The notes beneath the pieces were generated by a model, which was given only the letters and a program-made list of their open reading frames with translations, was not told where the DNA came from and ran no database searches. DNA of 64,000 nt from Ruania rhizosphaerae (GTDB lineage Bacteria > Actinomycetota > Actinomycetes > Actinomycetales > Beutenbergiaceae), in assembly GCF_009805705.1 (NCBI RefSeq), contig NZ_VSMB01000009.1, forward strand, positions 62,001-126,000, given 5' to 3'. Below are positions 27,391 to 35,202 of the stretch, in pieces (the first letter of the stretch is position 1; the number at the start of each line of letters is the position of its first letter). A program made the translations under genes and the position numbers.

Positions 27391-28037
27391 CCGCCGGGAC
27401 TGTCATCCTCTGGCGGCACGGGCAGACCGACTACAACGTCGAGGGACGCCTGCAGGGGCAGGTGGACATCCCGCTGAACGCCACGGGTGAGCGTCAGGCC
27501 GAGCTGGCTGCCGAGGTACTCACCCAGGCGCACCCGACGGCGATCCTCACCTCCGATCTCGGCCGGGCCTTCGCGACGGCGCAGGCGCTGGGAGAGCGGA
27601 CCGGGCTGCCGGTGGCAACCGATCCGGGGGTGCGCGAACGGAGCTTCGGCGTGTGGGAGGGCCTGACTCATCCCGAGGTCAAGGCCGGGTGGCCGGAGCA
27701 GTTCCACGCATGGCAATCCGGCGACCATCCCGAGGGTGTCGAGGCCGAGACTCGCCGTGAGGTTGGTCACAGGGTGTCGCGGACCATCGAGGCTGTCGCG
27801 GCGAGGCTGAGCGCGTCAGATGTGCTGGTCGTCACGTCTCATGGGGCCGCGATCTCCTGCGGGATCGCTGTTCTGCTGGGACAGGATGCCGAGGATTGGC
27901 GCGGAATCACAGGGATTGGCAACTGTCACTGGTCGGTGCTGCGGCACGCCGGTGGGGGAGTGCCGAGCTGGCGGCTGGCCGCCCACAACGTGGGGGTGCA
28001 GGAAGCCGATTTCGCACGAGCGGCACGGATCGTCTAG
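27387..28037 (+). CDS. Histidine phosphatase family protein (GpgP-like)
   Basis: 216 residues. The phosphoglycerate-mutase-like motif RHGQTDYN (phosphohistidine at about residue 11) is present, with a second histidine in TSHGAAI. The order nadD-rsfS-phosphatase matches that of the mycobacterial glucosyl-3-phosphoglycerate phosphatase gene, so a GpgP-like role is possible but not proven. Coupled to rsfS by GTGA overlap. The tRNA-Ala promoter seems to lie within its 3' end. Confidence 0.85.
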   Translation: MTAGTVILWRHGQTDYNVEGRLQGQVDIPLNATGERQAELAAEVLTQAHPTAILTSDLGRAFATAQALGERTGLPVATDPGVRERSFGVWEGLTHPEVKAGWPEQFHAWQSGDHPEGVEAETRREVGHRVSRTIEAVAARLSASDVLVVTSHGAAISCGIAVLLGQDAEDWRGITGIGNCHWSVLRHAGGGVPSWRLAAHNVGVQEADFARAARIV

Positions 28038-28040
28038 ACT
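28011..28040 (+). promoter_or_regulatory. Candidate tRNA-Ala promoter
   Basis: TTCGCA at 28011-28016 and TAGACT at 28035-28040, spacing 18, placing the start point about 20 bases before the mature tRNA. It overlaps the end of the phosphatase gene. Confidence 0.4.
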
Positions 28041-28068
28041 CAAACCCGCTCGTGAGGGCAACCCACTC

Positions 28069-28141
28069 GGGGCTATGGCGCAGTTGGTAGCGCGCTTCCA
28101 TGGCATGGAAGAGGTCGGGGGTTCGAATCCCCCTAGCTCCA
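28069..28141 (+). tRNA. tRNA-Ala (anticodon GGC)
   Basis: 73 bases fold as a cloverleaf: acceptor GGGGCTA with TAGCTCC and an anticodon stem CTTCC/GGAAG around the loop ATGGCAT (anticodon GGC). The T arm is GGGGG-TTCGAAT-CCCCC and the discriminator base is A. CCA is not encoded. It reads GCC alanine codons, abundant in this high-GC genome. Its 3' end marks the left edge of the mobile island. Confidence 0.97.
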
Positions 28142-28153
28142 CGGCTGTGATGT
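28134..28153 (+). repeat. Left att-like sequence at the tRNA-Ala 3' end
   Basis: Twenty bases covering the last 8 tRNA bases (28134-28141) and 12 beyond match 43006-43025 at 16 of 20 positions. This fits a diverged attachment-site duplication flanking the island. Confidence 0.45.
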
Positions 28154-28167
28154 CTCGCGACATCGTG

Positions 28168-28209
28168 AACGGGTGAACCCTCACCAGGGTGGGGGTTCAC
28201 CCGTTTTTT
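28168..28209 (+). terminator. Rho-independent terminator after tRNA-Ala
   Basis: Stem 28168-28180 pairs with 28193-28205 (AACGGGTGAACCC with its complement), followed by a run of six T. It also overlaps the end of the IS481-type remnant on the opposite strand. Confidence 0.85.
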
Positions 28210-28757
28210 GGTTGGTAGGTGCGGGTGGGGTCGAGGGTGTGTTCGGTGAGGATTTCGCCGGTGGCGGCGTTGATCACGGTGGCGTGGTCGTTGTGGACGA
28301 GGCAGATGATCTCGGTGCGGGCGTGGGCGCGGCCGATGCCGAGGTGGAGCATGCGTGCGCTGTGGCGCAGGCTGATCTTTCCGGTGGGGTCGATGGTGTC
28401 GTAGCGCACGCGCCAGAGGTCGGGGTCATCGGGTGCGGTGGGGGTGGCTTTGGGGATGAGGTGGTAGGCCTGGGCTGGGGTTCTGCGGGCGATGCCACGG
28501 TGGGGGCGTTCGTGGTTGTAGTAGTCGCGGAAGGTGTCCAGGATCTGTTGCAGATCGGGCAGGGTGGCTGCTTGCTGGGTGCGTAGGTGTTTGGCCAGGG
28601 TCTGCCAGAAGCGTTCGATCTTTCCCTGGGTGGTCGGTTTGAAGGGTTTGCCGTTCTTCTGGGTGATGCCATGCAGCGCGAGGAGGGTCTCGAAGGCGTT
28701 GCCGGTGCCGTCGGGGCGGCCGCGGCCTCCGCGTGCGTAGCGGGTGGTGTAGACCAT
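28197..28757 (-). pseudogene. IS481-type transposase, 3' fragment
   Basis: The remaining 186 codons hold the C-terminal part of an rve integrase core: KPTTQGKIERFWQTL, with the conserved glutamate, and YNHERPHRGIARRTPAQAY. The N-terminal half, including the first catalytic aspartates, is missing. The frame breaks off at the left end of the IS3 element. The likely history is IS3 insertion followed by loss of the upstream part. Confidence 0.75.
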
Positions 28758-28806
28758 GTGTGGTGTGTCAAGTTTCTCGGACAGTCGTAGTGGTGTGTCT
28801 TGGTGG

Positions 28807-29664
28807 TCAGGCCGCCACGATGTGGTCAGCGGGGGCGGCTGTTCGGTCGGCCCATTCCTGGGTCGGTGTGCGGTAGCCGATCGTTGAATGACGTCGGATC
28901 CGGTTGTAGAAGATCTCGATGTAGTCGGCCACGGCGAATCGTGCCCGAGTGCGGGTGGTGAATGTGTCTTGGTGGTACATTTCGTTCTTCAGTGCGGAGA
29001 AGAAACTCTCGGCTGCTGCATTGTCCCAGCACACCCCGGTTCGTCCCATTGATTGGGTGAATCCGTTGTCGGTGCAGAATCGGGCGAATTCAGTGCTGGT
29101 GTATTGGGTGCCGTGGTCGGAATGGAATATTGCGTTCTTGGCTGCGCGGCCGTGGGTGCGGGTCATGGCCAGGGCGTCGGTGACCAGGCTGGTGCGCATG
29201 TGGTCGCCCATCTGCCAGCCGATGATCATCCGGGTCGCCAGATCCAGCACCACTGCCAGGTAGAGCCACCCCTGTCCGGTGCGCAGGTAGGTGATGTCGC
29301 CGACGAGGTGGGTACCTGGCTCGGCGCTAGCCGGGTCGAAGTCACGCTTCAGCAGGTCGGGGTAGGTCTGGGCTTGCTCGGCCCGCACGGTGGTGCGTCG
29401 CCAGGCTCGGGGCTGGATGGCCGCCAGGCCCATCTCCCGCATCAGATCAGCAACCAGGCCTACCAAGCAGGGCGTGCCGGCCGCGTTCAGCGCCGCGGTG
29501 ATGCGCCGACACCCTGCGGTGGCCCGCTGACGGTCGAACTCGGAGGCGATCAGTTCCTTGAGCCCCTCGCGGCGTGCCCGGGTCGGGGTCCAGGTCCCGG
29601 CTCGCTCGCGCCAGGTGTAGAACGTCGAACGCGGCACCTTCAGCTGGGCACACATCCACGCCAC
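28807..29664 (-). CDS. IS3-family transposase OrfB
   Basis: 285 residues from GTG 29664, though OrfB is normally made as an OrfAB fusion and the frame is open further upstream. The DDE integrase core is complete: D in HLVGDITYLRTG, D in FHSDHGTQYTS and E in WDNAAAESFFSALKNE. The N-terminus contains the HTH_21-like segment VPRSTFYTWRERAG. Catalyses IS3 copy-out transposition. OrfB itself looks intact. Confidence 0.9.
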   Translation of the reverse strand: MAWMCAQLKVPRSTFYTWRERAGTWTPTRARREGLKELIASEFDRQRATAGCRRITAALNAAGTPCLVGLVADLMREMGLAAIQPRAWRRTTVRAEQAQTYPDLLKRDFDPASAEPGTHLVGDITYLRTGQGWLYLAVVLDLATRMIIGWQMGDHMRTSLVTDALAMTRTHGRAAKNAIFHSDHGTQYTSTEFARFCTDNGFTQSMGRTGVCWDNAAAESFFSALKNEMYHQDTFTTRTRARFAVADYIEIFYNRIRRHSTIGYRTPTQEWADRTAAPADHIVAA

Positions 29665-29708
29665 GGGGTAATTGTCCTTCTCCGCTTCGATCAGGGCAGA
29701 CTTTTCGT

Positions 29709-30001
29709 CTAGCCCTGCTCCCTGGCGAAGAAGGCCGCGGCTTTTTTAGAAACTCGTTCTCCATGCGCAACCGACGATTGTCCTCTTCCAACTGCGCGAG
29801 CCGACCATAGTCGGTCGGGGTGAGCTTCTTCTCCGGTTCAGGATTCTCCCTACGGTACTTCTGGACCCAATTACTCAGCGTGCCAGCATGGATGCCCAGC
29901 TCGCCCGCGACCTGAGCGATCTGCCGCTCAGACTGGATGACCAACTGCACCGCCTCGGCCTTGAACTGCGCACTGAACCGGCGCCTGGATGTACCTGCCA
30001 T
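29709..30001 (-). CDS. IS3-family transposase OrfA (possible one-base defect at an A run)
   Basis: The recognisable part starts at ATG 30001 with an HTH (VAGELGIHAGTLSNWVQKYR) followed by a leucine-zipper-like coiled coil (LEEDNRRLRMENEFLKK). At an A6G run (about 29745-29751) frame 0 leaves the expected sequence. A minus-one shift there restores the usual AAAFFAREQG ending and stop at 29709. OrfB lies in the third frame. Either the run lost one A and OrfAB production is impaired, or the run is the frameshift site. Confidence 0.7.
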
Positions 30002-30048
30002 GTCCTCGATCCTCTCTCATGAGGACTGTCCAACATCCTTGATACACC

Positions 30049-30490
30049 CCATGGCGAATGCGGTCTTGCGGGAGTGAGCCGTCGGCGGCAAGGTCGAGAA
30101 GGTTGTCTTCCTTGGTGGTGAGCTGCGTGAGCTGGTCTTCGAGGTTCTTGCGGAGCAGTTGCTGCGCGGCGACCTGGTCGTTCAGCGCGGACTCGATGTG
30201 GCTGCGCACGGCGGCGACGAACGCGGGGCTGAGGCGGATGGTCTTGTAGTGCTCAGCAACAGCGTCTTCGACCCGTTCGATGCTGGAGTATGGGGCGTCG
30301 CAGACGCGGTCTTGCACGCCGCGGCAGAAGAAGTAGCCGTAGTCGGCGTTGCCGTGCCGTCCGGTGGTGCGCATGAGGATCATGCGCCGGTTGACGTGCT
30401 GCTCGAGGCGGCACTGCCCGCACCAGATGGTGCCCTTGAGGTAGTGGTCATGGCGCTTTCGGCGTTCGCGGGCGTAGCCGCGCTCGCCCA
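30049..30490 (-). pseudogene. Large serine recombinase remnant
   Basis: The translated frame shows a zinc-ribbon region (KGTIWCGQC, later YFFCRGVQDRVCDAPY) and a coiled-coil segment (LRKNLEDQLTQLTTKEDNLLDLAADG), typical of the middle and C-terminal parts of large serine recombinases. The catalytic resolvase domain is absent upstream and the C-terminus is cut by the IS3 element. It probably belonged to the element that created the island. Confidence 0.75.
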
Positions 30491-30815
30491 CACTGCCCGG
30501 CATGTTCCCCGCACTCTCATCGCCTGTACTGTCGCAGTAGCCTACGAAATCATATTCCTTTGAATGCATCAGTGTGCGAAAATGGGGGCAGATCGCAGTG
30601 TCCCGGTCGAGCCGTCCAGCTCCCGCCTGCGACTCCGTCACACCCTCCCGAGCGGCGCGGCACTCTAGCAGTGTCAGTGGTCGCCGGTAGCGTTGGACAC
30701 GGCACCATGAGCACAACTTAAGGCGCGCCCTGGGCGCGGAGGAGCATGAACACACCATGACGAGCCATCTGAGCAGTGAACGAAGCTACGGCGCGACGCC
30801 TTCGAGGGTGGTGGC
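30491..30815. other. Region upstream of hsdM without a supported gene
   Basis: About 325 bases. The open frames here do not resemble known proteins. A short AT-rich patch at about 30540-30590 stands out from the flanking composition. It should hold the hsdM promoter; TTGGAC at 30693 lacks a convincing -10, so none is called. Confidence 0.4.
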
Positions 30816-33272
30816 GTGACGGTGGCGCTCAAGAAGTCTGACCTCTACAGCTCGCTGTGGGCCAGCGCGGACCAGCTCCGTGGCGGCATGGATGCCAGTC
30901 AGTACAAGGACTACGTCCTGACGCTGCTGTTCATGAAGTACGTCACGGACAAGGCGAAGTCCGACCCGGACAGCCTCATCGAGGTGCCCGAGGGCGGTTC
31001 GTTCGATGACATGTTCGCCGCGAAGGGCGACAAGGAGATCGGTGAGCGGTTCAACAAGATCATCGGCAAGCTCGCCGAAGCCAACGACCTGCGCAACGTC
31101 ATCGACCAGGCCGACTTCAACGACCCGGAGAAGCTCGGCAGCGGAAAGGAGATGCAGGATCGCCTCTCCAAGCTGGTGACGATCTTCAACGATCTCGACT
31201 TCAGCGGCTCGCGAGCTGAGGGCGACGACCTGCTCGGCGACGCCTACGAGTACCTGATGCGTCACTTCGCGACGGAGTCGGGCAAGAGCAAGGGCCAGTT
31301 CTACACGCCTGCCGAGGTGTCGCGCGTCGTGGCGAAGGTTGTCGGCATTGGCCGCCAGACGCGTCAGGACGAGACGGTCTATGACGCCGCAGCCGGTTCC
31401 GGATCGCTCTTGCTCAAGGCTGCCGCCGAGGCGCCGCGCGGCATGACGATATACGGCCAGGAGAAGGACAACGCGACGTGGGCGCTGTCCAAGATGAACA
31501 TGATCCTCCACGGCAACGAGACCGCGGAGATCTACAAGGGCGACACGATTACCAACCCGCAGCTGACGAACGGGACGAGGCTCAAGACCTTCGACTACGT
31601 CGTCATGAACCCGCCGTTCTCCGTCAAGTCGTGGAGCAATGGGCTCGAGGAGGACTACGGACGTTTCGAGTACGGCAAGCCGCCTGAGAAGAACGGTGAC
31701 TATGCCTTCCTGCTCCACGCGCTGACGTCGCTGAAGTCTGAAGGCAAGGCTGCCGTCATCCTCCCGCACGGTGTGCTGTTCCGCGGCAACGCTGAGGGCA
31801 ACATCCGCCGCGAGCTCCTCAAGCGCGGCTTCATCAAGGGCGTCATCGGCCTGCCGGCGAACCTCTTCTACGGCACGGGTATCCCTGCGTGCATCGTCGT
31901 ACTTGACAAGGAGAACGCCGTTAGCCGCACTGGTGTCTTCATGGTCGACGCCAGCAAGGGATTCATCAAGGACGGCGCCAAGAACCGACTGCGTGACCAG
32001 GACATTCACCGCATCGTCGACACGTTCAACAAGCAGATCGAGATCGATCGCTACTCGCGCATGGTGCCGATGAGCGAGATCGCGGACTCGAAGAACGACT
32101 ACAACCTCAACATCCCGCGCTACATCGACAGCTCGGAGTCCGAAGACCTGCAGGATCTCTCCGCGCACCTCAACGGCGGCATCCCGTGCCGCGACATCGA
32201 AGCACTTCAGAAGTACTGGGATGCGCTGCCGTCACTGAAGGACGCGCTCTTCGAGCCGCTCCGTGAGGGATACTCCAGCCTCAAGGTCGAGTTGAGTGAG
32301 GTGCAGGACTACGCGCTTCACCGCAGCGGGCTCGACAGCCTCCGGGCACAGGTCGCGGCCATCGTTGACGAGTGGTTCGCCGCCCATCGTGACGCACTCC
32401 TGGGCCTCACAGCCGAGACCAAGCCGGGTGACCTCATTACGACGCTGAGCGACGACCTGCTCGAGCGGTTCAAGCCGGTTCCCCTCCTCAACGAGTACGA
32501 CGCGTACCAACAGCTCATGACCTACTGGCACGACGTCATGCACGACGACCTGAGCCTGATCATGGCGGAGCTGAGCGCAGGCAGAGACTGGGCGAAGGCA
32601 GCGGCACCCCGCCCGACCATCGAGGACAAAGAGCGCAAGCTCAACGAGACTCCGGACCTCGAGCTCGGTACCGGTCGCAAGAAAACCAAGTACAAGATGG
32701 ATCTTGTCCCGCCGTCGCTCATCGTGAGGCGCTACTTCGCAGATGAACAGTCGCGCGTCAATGAGGTGAACGCAGAGCTCGAGGCGGCGACGATAGCGGT
32801 CGCTGAGCACGCAGAAGAGCACGGCGCCGATGAAGGCGTGCTCGCCGAGGCGACGAACGACAAGGGTGCCTTCACGAAGCAGCTCGTGAATGCCGTCATC
32901 AAGGCGGCGAAGCTCGCCCACGATGGAGAAACTCTCGACGTCGCGCGCGACGCTCTCGCGCTCGTAGATGCAGAAGCCTCATTGAAGCGGATTGCGAAGC
33001 GTGATCAAGCGGCGCTCGATGAGATGACACTGCGCAAGTACGGCGACCTGACGGACGACGATGTGAAGTCAATCGTGCTCGATGACAAGTGGCATGCCGC
33101 CATCGCGGCGAAGATCGACGGTGAAGTCAACGCGTTGACTCTCGTGCTCGTCGCCCGTATCCATCAGCTCGGAGAGCGGTACGCAGACACGGTCGGAGAC
33201 CTCGACGCCGAGTTGGAGAAGCTCGACGCGAAGGTTGTGAGCCACTTGGTGGTTATGGGGGTCGAATCGTGA
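30816..33272 (+). CDS. hsdM: Type I restriction-modification system methyltransferase subunit HsdM
   Basis: 818 residues from GTG 30816. The HsdM N-terminal domain covers about 1-150. The N6-adenine methyltransferase domain follows with QFYTPAEVSRVV, SAM motif YDAAAGSGSLLLK near 190 and NPPF near 265. A long C-terminal extension (about 500-818) is helical and larger than classical HsdM. It methylates adenine in the target set by HsdS and protects host DNA. It overlaps hsdS by 4 bases. Confidence 0.95.
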   Translation: MTVALKKSDLYSSLWASADQLRGGMDASQYKDYVLTLLFMKYVTDKAKSDPDSLIEVPEGGSFDDMFAAKGDKEIGERFNKIIGKLAEANDLRNVIDQADFNDPEKLGSGKEMQDRLSKLVTIFNDLDFSGSRAEGDDLLGDAYEYLMRHFATESGKSKGQFYTPAEVSRVVAKVVGIGRQTRQDETVYDAAAGSGSLLLKAAAEAPRGMTIYGQEKDNATWALSKMNMILHGNETAEIYKGDTITNPQLTNGTRLKTFDYVVMNPPFSVKSWSNGLEEDYGRFEYGKPPEKNGDYAFLLHALTSLKSEGKAAVILPHGVLFRGNAEGNIRRELLKRGFIKGVIGLPANLFYGTGIPACIVVLDKENAVSRTGVFMVDASKGFIKDGAKNRLRDQDIHRIVDTFNKQIEIDRYSRMVPMSEIADSKNDYNLNIPRYIDSSESEDLQDLSAHLNGGIPCRDIEALQKYWDALPSLKDALFEPLREGYSSLKVELSEVQDYALHRSGLDSLRAQVAAIVDEWFAAHRDALLGLTAETKPGDLITTLSDDLLERFKPVPLLNEYDAYQQLMTYWHDVMHDDLSLIMAELSAGRDWAKAAAPRPTIEDKERKLNETPDLELGTGRKKTKYKMDLVPPSLIVRRYFADEQSRVNEVNAELEAATIAVAEHAEEHGADEGVLAEATNDKGAFTKQLVNAVIKAAKLAHDGETLDVARDALALVDAEASLKRIAKRDQAALDEMTLRKYGDLTDDDVKSIVLDDKWHAAIAAKIDGEVNALTLVLVARIHQLGERYADTVGDLDAELEKLDAKVVSHLVVMGVES

Positions 33273-34477
33273 GGGCCACGGCTACGTCCCAGGCGTGGGG
33301 TGACGTCGCCCTTCTCGATTTGGTGACCATTAAGAGCGGTCAGGTTGATCCTCGTGAGGCCGCGTACCGAGGTCTCCCGCTGATCGCACCGGATCACATC
33401 GCTTCCGGAACTGGTCGCCTAATCAAGAGGGAGTCGGCGGCGGCGCAGGGGGCCATCAGCGGCAAGTATCTCGTGCGCCCAGGAGACGTCATCTACAGCA
33501 AGATCCGTCCGTACTTGCAGAAGGCGTACAAGTGCGACTTTGACGCCCTCTGTAGTGCGGACATGTACCCGCTCACGCCTCGTCGCAACGCGGACTCTTC
33601 GTTCATTCTCCACACGCTTCTAGGGCACGACTTCACGAACTTCGCGGTCAGTGTTTCCGCGCGTAGCGGCATACCTAAAATCAACCGTGAAGAGCTCGCC
33701 GAGTACAGGATGCGGGTCCCGAGCGGTGCTGAGCAACGCGAGATCGGCCTCGCGCTCGACGATGCCGACCAGCTGATCGATACTCTCGAGCGCCTCATCG
33801 CCAAGAAACAGGCGATCAAGCAAGGCATGATGCAGCAACTCCTCACCGGCAAGACTCGCCTCCCCGGCTTCACCGAGCCGTGGCGTGAAGCCACCGTAGG
33901 AGGGCTCACCGATCAGCATCGTCGGACAGTCGACCCACGGCAGGATCGAGAAAGGCGTTTCCAGCACTTCAGCCTTCCTGCCTTCGATGACGGAGAGGTC
34001 CCGATCACTGAACCCGGCTCGGCGATCGACAGCATCAAGTTCGTTGTGCCTGCAGGTTCCGTTCTGGTCTCCAAGCTGAATCCGCGGATCCCGCGCATCT
34101 GGGCACCCGACGGGATCGGCGACAACGTGATTGCGTCGACTGAGTTCGTAGTGCTGACGCCGCGGCCAGGAACGGATCGCTCCTACTTGAAGTGGCTGAT
34201 GAAGTCGGATGCGGTCGTCTCGCGCATGAAATTGCTTGCCACAGGAACGACCGGCAGTCACGCCCGAATCCACCCGAGACAGGTGGCGGCGCTCGAGACC
34301 CGGGTCCCGAGCGAACCAGAGCAGGTGGCGATAGCAGCGCTGCTGGACAGCGCCGACCGCGAGGTCACTCTTGTCCGCCGGCGACTGACGAAGGCGCGCG
34401 CAATCAAGCAAGGCATGGTGCAGCAGCTCCTGACTGGCCGCACCCGCTTGCCGGTGAATGACGAGGTCGCCGCATGA
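33269..34477 (+). CDS. hsdS: Type I restriction-modification system specificity subunit HsdS
   Basis: 402 residues with two target-recognition domains (about 1-150 and 205-350). Each is followed by a conserved helix: AIKQGMMQQLLTGKTRLPGF in the centre and AIKQGMVQQLLTGRTRLP at the end. It determines the bipartite DNA target of the complex. Both its ends overlap neighbouring genes by 4 bases (hsdM before, the TIGR02391-type gene after). No internal stop or truncation. Confidence 0.95.
   Translation: MRATATSQAWGDVALLDLVTIKSGQVDPREAAYRGLPLIAPDHIASGTGRLIKRESAAAQGAISGKYLVRPGDVIYSKIRPYLQKAYKCDFDALCSADMYPLTPRRNADSSFILHTLLGHDFTNFAVSVSARSGIPKINREELAEYRMRVPSGAEQREIGLALDDADQLIDTLERLIAKKQAIKQGMMQQLLTGKTRLPGFTEPWREATVGGLTDQHRRTVDPRQDRERRFQHFSLPAFDDGEVPITEPGSAIDSIKFVVPAGSVLVSKLNPRIPRIWAPDGIGDNVIASTEFVVLTPRPGTDRSYLKWLMKSDAVVSRMKLLATGTTGSHARIHPRQVAALETRVPSEPEQVAIAALLDSADREVTLVRRRLTKARAIKQGMVQQLLTGRTRLPVNDEVAA
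33812..34452 (+). repeat. Paired 53-bp direct repeats within hsdS
   Basis: The segments 33812-33864 and 34400-34452 encode the two conserved helices and share long identical stretches such as ATCAAGCAAGGCATG. They bracket the second recognition domain and could support recombination that swaps domains. Confidence 0.8.
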
Positions 34478-35202
34478 ATGGGATGAACCTCGAATGGGCG
34501 GTGCACGAACTCGACTCGTTCATTCACCTGGCTGAGCGGATCCCGCATCCGAGCGCGAACGTGATTGGGACTGTGCATCGCGGGTCAGGAAGCGACCTGG
34601 CAGCGCAGGCGCAGATCGTCGAGCAGATTCTCGATCGAGCGACCCCGGGATGGAGAGAAGCGTTACCCGAGAAAGGGCGTCAGTGGGCTGGCTTGCGGGA
34701 GGCTGCAAGCAGAGGCCGCGCTCAACTTCAACGTGAGGACGAGCTGCGGCAGAACTTGGGCGACGACGCCCCTGAGATCTCCGCCTCCAACCTGCACCCC
34801 TGGATCTGGAGTGGCGCTCGCTCGCTGTGGCAATCGGGCCACTTCGTCCAAGCAGTGCGCGATGCCGCTACCAAGCTGAATGCCGAGACGCAGAACAAAG
34901 TCGGCCGCCGCGACGTCAGCGAGACGGATCTGTTCAAGCAGTCGTTCTCGCTCGACGAGGCGAAGACCGGCAAGGCGCGGCTTCGTCGCCTGAGTCCGGA
35001 GGATAGTGACACCTACCGCTCGGTACAGCGCGGCGCGATGGCGTTCGCGGAGGGTGTCTTCGCGGGGATCCGGAATCCGCTCAGCCACGAGGCGGATCAG
35101 GAGATGTCTGAGCAAGTGGCACTTGAACACCTGGCTGCGTTGAGCGTGCTCGCGCGGTGGGTGGATGAATCAACTGTGGAGCACGCAGGAGAACCGTCAT
35201 GA
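34474..35202 (+). CDS. TIGR02391-type (Ymh-like) protein inside the type I RM operon
   Basis: 242 residues. Conserved family features are LHPWIWSGARSLWQSGHFVQAV (about 108-130) and GVFAGIRNPLSHE near 195-210. Such proteins are frequent companions of type I restriction loci and other defence genes, but their biochemical role is not established. It overlaps both hsdS and hsdR by ATGA junctions, so it is a coupled member of the operon rather than a passenger. Confidence 0.8.
   Translation: MNGMNLEWAVHELDSFIHLAERIPHPSANVIGTVHRGSGSDLAAQAQIVEQILDRATPGWREALPEKGRQWAGLREAASRGRAQLQREDELRQNLGDDAPEISASNLHPWIWSGARSLWQSGHFVQAVRDAATKLNAETQNKVGRRDVSETDLFKQSFSLDEAKTGKARLRRLSPEDSDTYRSVQRGAMAFAEGVFAGIRNPLSHEADQEMSEQVALEHLAALSVLARWVDESTVEHAGEPS

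Larger units (their letters stand above)
28762..30048 (-). mobile_element. IS3-family insertion sequence
   Basis: About 1.29 kb containing orfA and orfB on the minus strand. The ends at 28764-28786 and 30024-30046 form imperfect terminal inverted repeats sharing GGACAGTC and TCAAG blocks (about 18 of 23 matches). I cannot see a clean target duplication. It lies between an IS481 remnant and a recombinase remnant, so it landed in already mobile DNA. Confidence 0.8.
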
